DNA of 64,000 bases. It comes from Sulfurovum sp. (GTDB lineage Bacteria > Campylobacterota > Campylobacteria > Campylobacterales > Sulfurovaceae). Shown here in pieces: positions 1-7,159 of this stretch. The notes below the pieces were generated by a model, which saw only the letters and a list, made by a program, of their open reading frames with translations, had not been told where the DNA came from and ran no database searches. A program made the position numbers and the translations under genes. The stretch spans positions 233,555-297,554 of the forward strand of contig JAJPEU010000007.1 of NCBI GenBank assembly GCA_021166685.1, written 5' to 3'. Numbering within the stretch: the stretch's first letter is position 1; every line of letters begins with the position of its first letter.

Positions 1-1307
1 TCTCGCAAATTATCACTCTTGTAAGGGAGTTGCAAGAAAGCAAATCTTATACCCAAGACCTTGCAAATCGTGCCGCGAAGTGGCTTTTTTATGCTGCACT
101 GGCGACAGGGACTGTTACGCTGTTTGTTTGGTCTATGCTTTCCAATTTTGAAGATGCAGTACTTAGGATGGTTACCGTACTGGTGGTCGCTTGCCCTCAC
201 GCACTTGGACTGGCCGTACCGCTTGTGGTTGCTATCTCAACATCCATGGCGGCTACAAATGGTATTTTAATACGCCATAGAGATGCCTTTGAGAAACTGC
301 ACAAAATCGATGTCATCTGTTTTGACAAAACCGGAACAATCACAGAAGGCAAACTCGCCGTAAATACAGTAGCTGCTGCCGGCAATGAAAAAAGTCTGCT
401 TTATTTTGCCGCCTCTTTGGAGCAACATTCCGAACATAGTATTGCGCAAGCTATCGTGCATTATGCCCAAAACCAAGGGATCACTTTTGGTGCGGTCGAT
501 GAATTCAATGCTATGCCGGGAATTGGCGCCAAGGCCAAAATCGATGGCCATATTGTCATGATAGGCGGTGCGCAGCTTTTGGCAAAAGAGTCACTCCCGA
601 TTCCTCAAAAACTGCTGCCGTTTAATAGCCGTGAAGCAACCAAGGTATGGGTAGCCATAGATGGGGTTCTTAGCGGCGTAATTCTCCTGACAGACACGAT
701 ACGTCAAAATTCTGCCGAGGCGATCAGAGCTATCAGGCTAAAGGGAATTACCGCTTATATGTTTACGGGAGACGCTAACGAAGTAGCAGCAGATATCGCA
801 AAAAAAGCAGGAATTGACCACTATGAAGCCGGGTTGTTGCCCGATGCGAAACTGCAAAAGATTCAAGCACTCAAAAAGAGTGGCAAAATAGTTGCTATGG
901 TAGGTGATGGGATAAACGATGCGCCTGCGCTACTAGGCGCAGATATCGGTATCGCTATAGGGGCAGGAACAGATATCGCCATAGAGAGTGCAGATATTAT
1001 CTTGACCCAAAGCGATCTTCTGGGTGTCGTCGATGCAATCACTCTTTCAAAGCAAACCTATCGTAAAATGCTGCAAAATCTTTGGTGGGCAAGCGGATAT
1101 AACATTATCGCTATTCCTTTGGCTGCAGGTGTTTTGGCAAAATGGGGTATTATCATCAATCCTGCCGTGGGTGCTATATTGATGTCTGCAAGTACTGTCA
1201 TTGTCGCAATAAATGCACAGTTGCTAAAAAATATAAAACCGCAGCAAAGAAAACAAATACAGCATCACCGTGCGCACTCATATCACCAGAAAAAGAAAGA
1301 AAAATGA
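1..1307 (+). CDS. copB: Heavy-metal P1B-type ATPase, CopB-like; 5' end cut by window edge
   Basis: ATP-driven metal-ion pump of the inner membrane, probably exporting copper or silver. The frame is open from base 3, so the N-terminal metal-binding and first membrane segments lie outside the window; 434 codons are visible. The ion-path motif is Cys-Pro-His (192-200), the signature of the CopB/P1B-3 group rather than CPC. The phosphorylation motif DKTGT is at 324-338 and the hinge GDGINDAP at 903-926. The SEHP motif of the family reads SEHS here. The C-terminal tail is rich in Gln, His and Lys. The stop overlaps the yaaA start (ATGA, 1304-1307), so the two are translationally coupled. Family call is firm; exact metal is inferred. 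Confidence 0.9.
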   Translation, partial: SQIITLVRELQESKSYTQDLANRAAKWLFYAALATGTVTLFVWSMLSNFEDAVLRMVTVLVVACPHALGLAVPLVVAISTSMAATNGILIRHRDAFEKLHKIDVICFDKTGTITEGKLAVNTVAAAGNEKSLLYFAASLEQHSEHSIAQAIVHYAQNQGITFGAVDEFNAMPGIGAKAKIDGHIVMIGGAQLLAKESLPIPQKLLPFNSREATKVWVAIDGVLSGVILLTDTIRQNSAEAIRAIRLKGITAYMFTGDANEVAADIAKKAGIDHYEAGLLPDAKLQKIQALKKSGKIVAMVGDGINDAPALLGADIGIAIGAGTDIAIESADIILTQSDLLGVVDAITLSKQTYRKMLQNLWWASGYNIIAIPLAAGVLAKWGIIINPAVGAILMSASTVIVAINAQLLKNIKPQQRKQIQHHRAHSYHQKKKEK

Positions 1308-2032
1308 AAATTCTCTTAGCCCCAAGCGAAACCAAATCAAGCGGAGGAACAAACCCGTTTAATCTAGCCGATCTGTGGAATAATACATTGCTTGAAGCAA
1401 GGTATAAATTGACACAGCTTTATCTCGAAGAGCTAAAAGATGACCTCGGATCCAAACAAATGTTTAAGCTTAAAAAGCCAAGCGAGATAGAATATTATAG
1501 AAGTATCAGACTGCATTCTTTTTCTACAAAAGCAGTAGAGAGGTATACAGGCGTAGCATTTGATTATTTGAATTATTCCGGTCTTGATGATAAACAGCAA
1601 AAATATATAGACAAAAATGTCATACTTTTCTCCAATCTTTTTGGCCCCATCATGGCGGGTGATCTTATCCCGGAATACAGAATGGCCCAAGGGGCAAAAA
1701 TACGAGATATTGAGGTAGCTAAATATTATAAAGCAAACAGTGCCGAACTCTTGGATGAATATTTGGCCGGTGAGGAGATACTCGATATCCGTGCCGGATA
1801 TTATGATAGATTTTATGTGCCGTCCAAACCGTACACGACTTTGAAATTCATCAAAGACGGCAAAGCGGTAAGCCATTGGGCAAAGGCCTATAGGGGTATT
1901 GTTTTACGAGAAATTGCCAAAGCCGGCATCGACTCACTTGAAGATTTTATAAAACTTCCCATAGAAAATTTAACCATTCAAGAGATCCAAATCAAGAAAA
2001 ACAAAACAGAAATTATTTATGTCTTAGGATAA
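1304..2032 (+). CDS. yaaA: YaaA family peroxide-stress protein (UPF0246/DUF328)
   Basis: A 242-residue cytoplasmic protein of the YaaA family, which in E. coli limits intracellular iron and DNA damage during peroxide stress. The N-terminus MKILLAPSETK is the typical family start, and the central part carries the conserved NLFG and PEYRM segments. A longer upstream reading frame exists but would run through the ATPase gene; the ATG at 1304 overlaps that gene's stop by four bases, the usual arrangement for a coupled pair. Pairing with a copper-type ATPase suggests a metal/oxidative-stress unit, which is inference. Confidence 0.88.
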   Translation: MKILLAPSETKSSGGTNPFNLADLWNNTLLEARYKLTQLYLEELKDDLGSKQMFKLKKPSEIEYYRSIRLHSFSTKAVERYTGVAFDYLNYSGLDDKQQKYIDKNVILFSNLFGPIMAGDLIPEYRMAQGAKIRDIEVAKYYKANSAELLDEYLAGEEILDIRAGYYDRFYVPSKPYTTLKFIKDGKAVSHWAKAYRGIVLREIAKAGIDSLEDFIKLPIENLTIQEIQIKKNKTEIIYVLG

Positions 2033-2035
2033 AAG

Positions 2036-2134
2036 ATGAAACTGCCCAGTGAAGAGACACTTTATAAAATCATAATTTTATTACTTTTTTTGATGGTTTT
2101 GCTCGGTATACTGTTGGATACAAACTACGAGTAG
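2036..2134 (+). CDS. Small single-pass membrane peptide, 32 aa, hypothetical
   Basis: A short reading frame starting with ATG three bases after the yaaA stop and ending eight bases before the next gene. The product has a polar N-terminus (MKLPSEETLYK), one strongly hydrophobic stretch of about 17 residues (III-LLL-F-L-M-V-LL-G-I-LL) and a short polar tail ending in NYE. An AT-rich stretch with AAAAG stands just before the start as a weak ribosome site. Its tight fit between two genes and clean one-helix profile argue that it is translated. No family recognised. Confidence 0.5.
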   Translation: MKLPSEETLYKIIILLLFLMVLLGILLDTNYE

Positions 2135-2142
2135 GAAGCATT

Positions 2143-2469
2143 ATGGCAAAGAACTTATTTGAAATGGGCGCAAAGTTTGAGGATAAGTGGAACAGTGACA
2201 ACAAAACCAAAAAAAACACTACCCCAAAAGAGATCAGGCCGCCGGATAAACACAGGCTTCACTTTGCCAAAGAAAAACGAAGCGGAAAAGTGGTTACTGT
2301 CGTCAAACCATTTTTCCTCGATAATGCCACAGTTGAGGCACTTTTAAAAACTCTCAAAAAATCCCTAGCTACCGGCGGAACTATCAAAGATGATGCTTTG
2401 GAGTTCCAAGGCGAAGTGAGTGAGAAGCTAAAAACTGCGCTTATTAAACTTGGGTATAGAATGAAGTAG
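2143..2469 (+). CDS. SUI1/YciH-type translation initiation factor
   Basis: A 108-residue protein whose C-terminal two-thirds match the SUI1/eIF1 fold as found in bacterial YciH: a basic strand region (KRSGKVVTVVKPF), a helix (VEALLKTLKKSLATGG) and the closing segment (ALEFQGEV, then LKTALIKLGYR). YciH-type proteins influence start-codon selection on the 30S subunit. The start is ATG preceded by GTAGGAAGC. It probably belongs to the rightward unit copB-yaaA-small peptide-SUI1. The N-terminal 40 residues are polar and poorly conserved. Confidence 0.85.
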   Translation: MAKNLFEMGAKFEDKWNSDNKTKKNTTPKEIRPPDKHRLHFAKEKRSGKVVTVVKPFFLDNATVEALLKTLKKSLATGGTIKDDALEFQGEVSEKLKTALIKLGYRMK

Positions 2470-2496
2470 CCTGCCTTCCCCTAAGCTGCCTCATTG

Positions 2497-2549
2497 GTTT
2501 TTCCAAAGGAAAACGATAGGCCGGGTATATGCCAAGCACAAAAGTGCTT
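2497..2549. terminator. Paired inverted repeats between convergent genes
   Basis: The 87-base gap between the SUI1 gene and the DUF309 gene holds two small hairpins: TTTTCC-aaa-GGAAAA at about 2499-2513 and AAGCAC-aaaa-GTGCTT at 2534-2549. They lie between two converging stop codons, the usual place for a shared terminator, but neither has a long T-run, so the call is tentative. Confidence 0.35.
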
Positions 2550-2556
2550 CGTATGC

Positions 2557-2919
2557 TCATGATACCAAAACGCTGAAAACTTCTACATGCTGATGCTTTA
2601 GCCTCTCAATATGCGCACAGGCCTCTCTCAACAAAACAGCGTGTTCAATTTCCTGCATCGCTATTCTTTTGTATCTTTCGTAAGATGCCATAACCGTGCG
2701 TGCTTTATACACTGCATTTTTTCTGCCGCGTTTAAGATGCTCAAAGCTTACCGCACCATTGATTAGGCCCTTGACAAGATTTTTCAACGGGTGATCAGCT
2801 TTTCGCAAAGGATGCCAAGCTTCTTCCAACACTTCATGTGCTTCAAAATAAAATGCACCGTCAAGAAGCCTTATATATTCTTTTAGTGCGCTTTGCAAAT
2901 CGTGATTTTCTTTAATCAC
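2557..2919 (-). CDS. DUF309 domain protein
   Basis: A 120-residue helical protein with the DUF309 signature: a helix with FEAHEVLEEAWHP (about residues 24-36) and a second one with GLINGAVSFEHLKRG. Members are small cytoplasmic proteins of unknown function, sometimes encoded next to DNA or RNA metabolism genes. The start is GTG at 2919; no better ATG lies upstream in frame. It is transcribed leftward and converges on the SUI1 gene. Confidence 0.8.
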   Translation of the reverse strand: MIKENHDLQSALKEYIRLLDGAFYFEAHEVLEEAWHPLRKADHPLKNLVKGLINGAVSFEHLKRGRKNAVYKARTVMASYERYKRIAMQEIEHAVLLREACAHIERLKHQHVEVFSVLVS

Positions 2920-3008
2920 CCAATAATTCCTTTCTATTTTAAAACATTTGATACAATTATTTCCATTTTTTGTATACTCATTGTAAATATACCACGTTAA
3001 GGATCAAA

Positions 3009-3347
3009 ATGACAGCGGATGAAAAAAATACTATCAAAAATAAGATAGAGAGGGATACCAAAGCCCTTAAAAAGCAAATAGCTATTTTGCAAGAGAAAAC
3101 TAAACCGATAACTCCTGATTGTTCACTGGGCAGGCTAACCCGTCTTGAAGCCATGGGAGAACAGCATGTCAACAATAAAATACTCGATGAATCCCGCACA
3201 AGACTTACCGAACTGCAAAATGCATTGCTCCGTCTGGAAAAACCGATGTTTGGGGTCTGCATAGAGTGTGAGGAAGAGATAAATATAGAACGCATGAAGA
3301 TACGGCCCGAGAGTGTCAGATGTGTCAAATGCGCAAGCGGGCAATGA
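3009..3347 (+). CDS. DksA/TraR-type C4 zinc-finger protein
   Basis: A 112-residue protein with a long N-terminal coiled coil (about 1-80) and a C-terminal zinc finger with Cys84, Cys87, Cys105 and Cys108. This is the DksA/TraR layout: the coiled coil enters the RNA polymerase secondary channel and tunes transcription. The chosen ATG at 3009 has ACGTTAAGGATCAAA before it (AAGGA about seven bases upstream). A 5' extended frame to 2970 is possible but lacks a ribosome site. The coiled-coil tip lacks a clear DxxDxA motif, so its activity may differ from DksA. Confidence 0.82.
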   Translation: MTADEKNTIKNKIERDTKALKKQIAILQEKTKPITPDCSLGRLTRLEAMGEQHVNNKILDESRTRLTELQNALLRLEKPMFGVCIECEEEINIERMKIRPESVRCVKCASGQ

Positions 3348-3453
3348 ACAGTTTTATACAACACCGTGAGCATGCAAAATCTTTTTCATCCTACAATACG
3401 ATTTAAAAATATAGGCTGCAGTTGCCAACTGACATTGTTGGCCGCTTGCTGCT

Positions 3454-4110
3454 TTACAAACTTTCTATGTTTCCCACTACCTTTCCTACGATTTGTACCT
3501 CATCGGAAGCTAACACTTCAGGAGAATAAGCTTTGTTGTCAGAAATAAGCTCTATCCTGCCGTCTGCTTTTTGACGAATACGTTTGATAAAAAGTCCGGC
3601 AGTCGTAGAGGCGATAAAAATTCCCTCTTTGTTGATATCGGTTTGCTCCCTGTCCACAAAAACAATAGAACCGTCTTGCAAAGTTGGCTCCATCGATTCG
3701 CCATCGACATGAATTGCTTCTATTTTTTTTGCTGCACCAAAGCCAAGGATAGTGTCTACAATCGTTTTGTCTATCTTGAGTACTTCATACTCCTCTCCAA
3801 AAACTTCTGCACCGCCTCCGGCACTTGCACGAATATCTGAAAAATAACGCACCTGGAAAAATCTGTCTGTTTCTTCTTTGAGCATATCTATCGCCTGATC
3901 AAAAAAAAGCCAATTCACTGAGATTTTTTTCATGGCACAAAACTCCAATATCTCCTGATAGGGGATGGAGTTTCTTTTTTTCATCGTTGCGAATGTCGCT
4001 TGCGGAATATTCAGTGCTATTGCCACATCCTTGTCAAAGACTTTTCTGTTTTGCTTGCTTTCAGAGATGACATCTTTAAGTTTTTCTATAATTTCACCCA
4101 AAACCAACAT
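3454..4110 (-). CDS. S24-peptidase (CI/LexA-type) transcriptional regulator
   Basis: A 218-residue repressor-type protein. Residues about 5-70 form a helix-turn-helix domain of the phage-CI kind; the C-terminal half is an S24 peptidase fold with nucleophile Ser139 (in DGESMEPTL) and Lys176 (in LFIKRI). An Ala97-Gly98 pair in the linker (SAGGGA) is where LexA and CI repressors cut themselves, so RecA-stimulated self-cleavage is plausible but not shown. The ATG at 4110 is chosen over a GTG six bases upstream because AGGAG lies five bases ahead of it. It faces a small HTH-like ORF across 135 bases containing repeated TATGACATA sites. Campylobacterota generally lack LexA, which makes this a candidate damage-responsive regulator. 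Confidence 0.85.
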   Translation of the reverse strand: MLVLGEIIEKLKDVISESKQNRKVFDKDVAIALNIPQATFATMKKRNSIPYQEILEFCAMKKISVNWLFFDQAIDMLKEETDRFFQVRYFSDIRASAGGGAEVFGEEYEVLKIDKTIVDTILGFGAAKKIEAIHVDGESMEPTLQDGSIVFVDREQTDINKEGIFIASTTAGLFIKRIRQKADGRIELISDNKAYSPEVLASDEVQIVGKVVGNIESL

Positions 4111-4141
4111 TTTCACTCCTTTTTATGTTATTTATTTTCAA

Positions 4142-4222
4142 TCATACTATATTTTAATTAAAAGTATGACATATTGAAATATTTTTAAAGTTTTTCTTGT
4201 TTTATATCTACAATATGACATA
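4142..4222. promoter_or_regulatory. Operator-like repeats between S24 regulator and small ORF
   Basis: The divergent intergenic region holds an inverted repeat TCATACT (4142-4148) / AGTATGA (4163-4169) with 14 bases between, and two copies of the 9-base palindrome TATGACATA (4165-4173 and 4214-4222). Such multiple sites between a CI-like repressor and a divergent small gene are typical of autoregulated repressor operators. Binding by the neighbouring regulator is inference. Confidence 0.5.
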
Positions 4223-4245
4223 AAAAAAGATATAAAGGACAGGCT

Positions 4246-4353
4246 GTGGATTTTAAAAAAAATAAAAGTGTGTTACATGAAGCTATCAATTGCGGATGCA
4301 AAACAGCTGCAGAACTTGCGCTGTTTTTAAAGATACACATCAAGCTAATCTAA
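4246..4353 (+). CDS. Small HTH-like protein, 35 aa, divergent from S24 regulator
   Basis: A GTG-started reading frame of 35 codons with a good ribosome site (AAAGGACAGGCT). The product reads as one helix-turn-helix-like unit (HEAINCGCKTAAELALFLKI) with a short basic N-terminus. It starts 136 bases from the S24 regulator start, in the opposite direction, like cro beside cI. Its last nine bases overlap the end of moeA on the other strand. Whether it is translated is not proven; there is no recognisable family. Confidence 0.4.
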   Translation: MDFKKNKSVLHEAINCGCKTAAELALFLKIHIKLI

Positions 4354-5544
4354 AAGTAAAATATCAACCTGGTCCCCTGTTGATTTGGAAGCATCTTCTT
4401 CGGAAGTAAAAAGAAGCGCTGTTGGTCCAAGCATATTGGTAAGGATAGCAGAGGTGCCTACTTTTTTCCTATCAAAGTCAACCGTATATACGCCATTGGC
4501 AAGTGTAACATTGCATGCAGTAAATTCGGCCTTTTTGGCCCTTTTATGAAACGGCTGCAACAGAGTCGCCTTCACTGTACGAAGCGAACTTTTTCCTTGC
4601 TGCAGTTTTTCAATCAACGGCACCAGATACAATAGTGCTGTTACTGTAGATGAATAGGCAAATCCGGGAAGCCCGACGATAAATTTATCCCCTTTGCGTG
4701 CCACCATGATATGTTGGCCGGGCTTAATACGCACCCCTTTGAAAACAACCTCGCAGCCAAGCTCTCTGATCACATCTTTTACAAAATCAAAGTCGCCTAC
4801 ACTCACTCCTCCCGTTGTTACCACGATATCACTTTTCTCAAGAGCCTGCGCTAAGGCAAGAGTAATACTCTGCTTGTCATCTTTGATGCATCCAAGTTGA
4901 AGAGGAGTTCCCCCATATTTTTTTACCAACGCTTCAAGAATATAATTATTTGAACTTCTGATTTGAGCGTCGTTGGTTTGATTTTCTCCCAACTCAAGCA
5001 GCTCACTGCCCGTAGAAAGGACAGCAACCGTTGGTTTTTCATGCACCAATGGCGAAACAATATTTAAACCGGCCATCACTCCGATTTGTGCAAAATCTAT
5101 CTTTGTGCCTTTTGGGATAAGCAGTTCTCCCTCGCGATAGTTTTCTCCTATTTCTCTTACAGAATACCCCAGAGGCACCTCTTGGCGGATAATAATCTCT
5201 TCCTCTTCTACTGTGACATTCTCAATAGGAATAAGGGTATCCGCCCCTTTGGGCATCAATGAACCCGTAAATGTTTTAATACAATGCCCGCAACGCACTT
5301 CGTCTTTAAGGGGGCTCCCGGCAGGATTGATGCTGTCTATCTTCAGTCTCCCGATCGCCATATCTTCATGTCTTATGGCATATCCATCCATTGCGGAAGT
5401 GGGAAACTGAGGCGAATTATGATCAGCAGCAACATCCTGCGCGAGCACATAGCCCAAAGCATCAATCAAATAAATCTTTTTTGTTTTATACTGTTTGATT
5501 TCAAGATTTTTGATCATCTCAATGGATTTATCAAAATGCAACAT
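4345..5544 (-). CDS. moeA: Molybdopterin molybdenumtransferase MoeA
   Basis: A 399-residue enzyme that inserts molybdate into adenylated molybdopterin, finishing the molybdenum cofactor. Visible landmarks: the N-terminal segment with DHNSPQFPTSAMDGYA, the central MPT-binding domain with STGSELLELG and TTGGVSVGDFDFV, and the late LPGFAYSS stretch. The ATG at 5544 has AAGGAAC eight bases upstream and opens the family-typical N-terminus; an in-frame extension to 5616 would run into the tandem repeats and is rejected. It follows moaD-moaE on the same strand after a 186-base gap containing two hairpin repeats. SoxC in this window is a likely consumer of the cofactor. Confidence 0.95.
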   Translation of the reverse strand: MLHFDKSIEMIKNLEIKQYKTKKIYLIDALGYVLAQDVAADHNSPQFPTSAMDGYAIRHEDMAIGRLKIDSINPAGSPLKDEVRCGHCIKTFTGSLMPKGADTLIPIENVTVEEEEIIIRQEVPLGYSVREIGENYREGELLIPKGTKIDFAQIGVMAGLNIVSPLVHEKPTVAVLSTGSELLELGENQTNDAQIRSSNNYILEALVKKYGGTPLQLGCIKDDKQSITLALAQALEKSDIVVTTGGVSVGDFDFVKDVIRELGCEVVFKGVRIKPGQHIMVARKGDKFIVGLPGFAYSSTVTALLYLVPLIEKLQQGKSSLRTVKATLLQPFHKRAKKAEFTACNVTLANGVYTVDFDRKKVGTSAILTNMLGPTALLFTSEEDASKSTGDQVDILLLD

Positions 5545-5570
5545 TTTAAAAAGTTCCTTTTTTACTATTG

Positions 5571-5696
5571 GCTGTCTCCTTTTATCCGAACAAAGTCCCG
5601 ATAAAATTCCTCTCACTAAAGTTTCACCTTTGGCTCAGAACCGAAGCTGTCTCCTTTTATCCAAACAAAGTCCGGATAAAATTCCTCTCACTAAAG
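5571..5696. repeat. Tandem 51-bp hairpin repeat in the moaE-moeA gap
   Basis: Two copies of a 51-base unit, 5571-5621 and 5646-5696 (75-base period), differ at two positions only. Each holds an inverted repeat of TTTTATC and GATAAAA around an 11-13 base loop; the right copy extends the stem to TTTTATCC/GGATAAAA. Read on the minus strand they lie in the leader of moeA, 27 bases or more upstream of its start. They may be a tandem structured RNA, a processing signal or a dispersed intergenic repeat. Confidence 0.85.
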
Positions 5697-5730
5697 CCTC
5701 TAAAGCATATACTTTTATTTTAATTCAAGG

Positions 5731-6165
5731 CTAGGCCAGCAATCCTGCCCCGTCCATAGGCGTACTTCTGTCTTCGGCATAGATACGCTTACCGTTTTTT
5801 ACATCATATTTCCAAATGGGGGCGTTGGCTTTAAAGTCCTCTACAAATTCCTCTATAAGCTCCAAAGCAACACGGCGTTTTGGTGAAAAAACTGCAGAAA
5901 CATAGGAAGAAGTATGAATGGGGACATCACCGACAGCGTGTGCCATTTTCACTATCGCGCCACGCTCCATCGCCCTTGCCTGCCACTCATCAAACCATTT
6001 TTTAAGAATGGGTTCATAGATATCAAAACTAAGTGCTTCTATGCCGTCTTCCGCGCGTATAATTCCTACGAACGGGACATAGGCACCATAGTTTGAAGCG
6101 GCCTGCTCATCGAGCCATCGGCCAAATATCTCTTTAACCTCCAGAGATCCCTGATAAAGCTCCAT
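5731..6165 (-). CDS. moaE: Molybdopterin synthase catalytic subunit MoaE
   Basis: A 144-residue large subunit of molybdopterin synthase, which with MoaD adds two sulfurs to cyclic pyranopterin monophosphate. Family landmarks are the N-terminal GAYVPFVGIIRAED, the middle AHAVGDVPIHTSSYVSAVFSPKR and the lysine-containing PIWKYD near the C-terminus. The gene follows moaD directly. A GTG at 6168 abuts the moaD stop and an ATG sits at 6165; the ATG is preferred, and the difference is one residue. Confidence 0.94.
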   Translation of the reverse strand: MELYQGSLEVKEIFGRWLDEQAASNYGAYVPFVGIIRAEDGIEALSFDIYEPILKKWFDEWQARAMERGAIVKMAHAVGDVPIHTSSYVSAVFSPKRRVALELIEEFVEDFKANAPIWKYDVKNGKRIYAEDRSTPMDGAGLLA

Positions 6166-6168
6166 CAC

Positions 6169-6390
6169 TCATCCACCGCACACAGGAGGCAAGATAGAAA
6201 TCCTGTCTCCTTCTTTGAGTAAAACCGAGAGATCACTTACCATCGAATCATTAATGGCCACGGCACATTTTTCGAGCCATTGTGTCAACTCCGTATCTTC
6301 TTTAAGTCTGGCAGAAACATCAGCCAACGTGTCCGCCTCCATCTCTATTGGTGCTTTGTTTATAGGGCCTAAAAATTCTACTGTTATCAT
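6169..6390 (-). CDS. moaD: Molybdopterin synthase sulfur carrier MoaD
   Basis: A 73-residue ubiquitin-like sulfur carrier. The C-terminus ends in Gly-Gly (PPVCGG), the residues that are adenylated and thiocarboxylated before sulfur is passed to MoaE. The ATG at 6390 opens MITVEFLGPI, the usual family start, with GAGTATAGG just upstream; an ATG six codons earlier (6408) is a possible alternative. First gene of the leftward moaD-moaE-moeA unit and divergent from mqnA. Confidence 0.92.
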   Translation of the reverse strand: MITVEFLGPINKAPIEMEADTLADVSARLKEDTELTQWLEKCAVAINDSMVSDLSVLLKEGDRISILPPVCGG

Positions 6391-6433
6391 CCTATACTCT
6401 TCATTCAAAATTAGTCTGATTATAAAAGTTGTT

Positions 6434-6442
6434 TGCTATAAT
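6434..6442 (+). promoter_or_regulatory. Extended -10 promoter of mqnA
   Basis: TGCTATAAT, a perfect -10 hexamer with the TG extension, ends 21 bases before the mqnA GTG start. No clear -35 is seen, as is common in Campylobacterota sigma-70 promoters. Confidence 0.7.
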
Positions 6443-6463
6443 TACGCTTAAAAAGGGGTAGCC

Positions 6464-7114
6464 GTGCGTTTTGGTTCAATCTCCTATCTCAACCTTTTGC
6501 CTTTTCAACTTTTTTTAAAACGTTATCTTAAAAACAGCTCCGCCAAAATGGGCTTTAGATATAAGCGTGCCGTTCCTTCCAGGATCAATGCTTTACTCAA
6601 ACGCAAAGAGGTTGATGCCGGATTCATCTCCAGCATTGCCTCTCAAAAATTTAAATGCACCCAGTTGGGGATCATCGCTTACAAAAAAGTCTATAGCGTA
6701 CTCGTGCTGCCTGAAGAAGAAGCCAAGGACCCGGCTTCTGCAACCTCTAACGCGCTTGCCAAACTTTTGCACATCAAAGGAAGAGTTCTTATTGGAGACG
6801 CGGCGCTCAAATACTATTTTGACAATCAAAACGCCATAGATCTGGCTGAGGCGTGGCATAGAAAAACAGGGCTTCCTTTTGTTTTTGGACGGTTGTGCTA
6901 CAACAAGCACGGCAAAGCGATCGAAAAGCTTGCCAAAAAATTTGCCCGCACCAAAATGAAAATTCCCCAATATATTTTAAAACAAGAAGCCAAAAAACGA
7001 GGCATTACCCCCGCGCAGCTGTTGTGGTATCTTGAACACATTTATTATAAGATGGAGGAGAAAGAAAACAGGTCTTTGAGGCTTTTTTTAAAACAAAGCA
7101 AAAAAACAAGATAA
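6464..7114 (+). CDS. mqnA: Chorismate dehydratase MqnA (futalosine menaquinone pathway)
   Basis: A 216-residue periplasmic-binding-protein-fold enzyme that dehydrates chorismate to 3-enolpyruvylbenzoate, the first step of the futalosine route to menaquinone. The N-terminus FGSISYLNLLPF matches the MqnA substrate loop (family: SYLNTxP), followed by EVDAGFISSIAS and RVLIGDAALKYYF. The GTG start at 6464 has AAAGGGGTAGCC upstream and a strong -10 box. Shorter than many MqnA proteins (about 270), as is usual in this phylum. With mqnD at 39.3 kb it shows that this organism makes menaquinone by futalosine. Confidence 0.85.
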   Translation: MRFGSISYLNLLPFQLFLKRYLKNSSAKMGFRYKRAVPSRINALLKRKEVDAGFISSIASQKFKCTQLGIIAYKKVYSVLVLPEEEAKDPASATSNALAKLLHIKGRVLIGDAALKYYFDNQNAIDLAEAWHRKTGLPFVFGRLCYNKHGKAIEKLAKKFARTKMKIPQYILKQEAKKRGITPAQLLWYLEHIYYKMEEKENRSLRLFLKQSKKTR

Positions 7115-7122
7115 ACGCTTTT

Positions 7123-7159
7123 TATCCATAAGGCTGTCCTCTCGAAAGCCTTATGGATA
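7123..7159. terminator. Shared hairpin terminator between mqnA and gltX
   Basis: A perfect 13-bp inverted repeat: arm at 7123-7135 (ending CATAAGGCT), loop of 11 bases, matching arm at 7147-7159. It lies immediately after the gltX stop (minus strand) and 8 bases past the mqnA stop, between convergent genes. T-runs on either side are short, but the stem is strong. Confidence 0.75.

Noticed and set aside
3419..3431. CAGTTG-C-CAACTG palindrome between convergent genes
   Set aside because: One-base centre cannot form a hairpin, there is no T-run, and no gene starts nearby for it to act as an operator.
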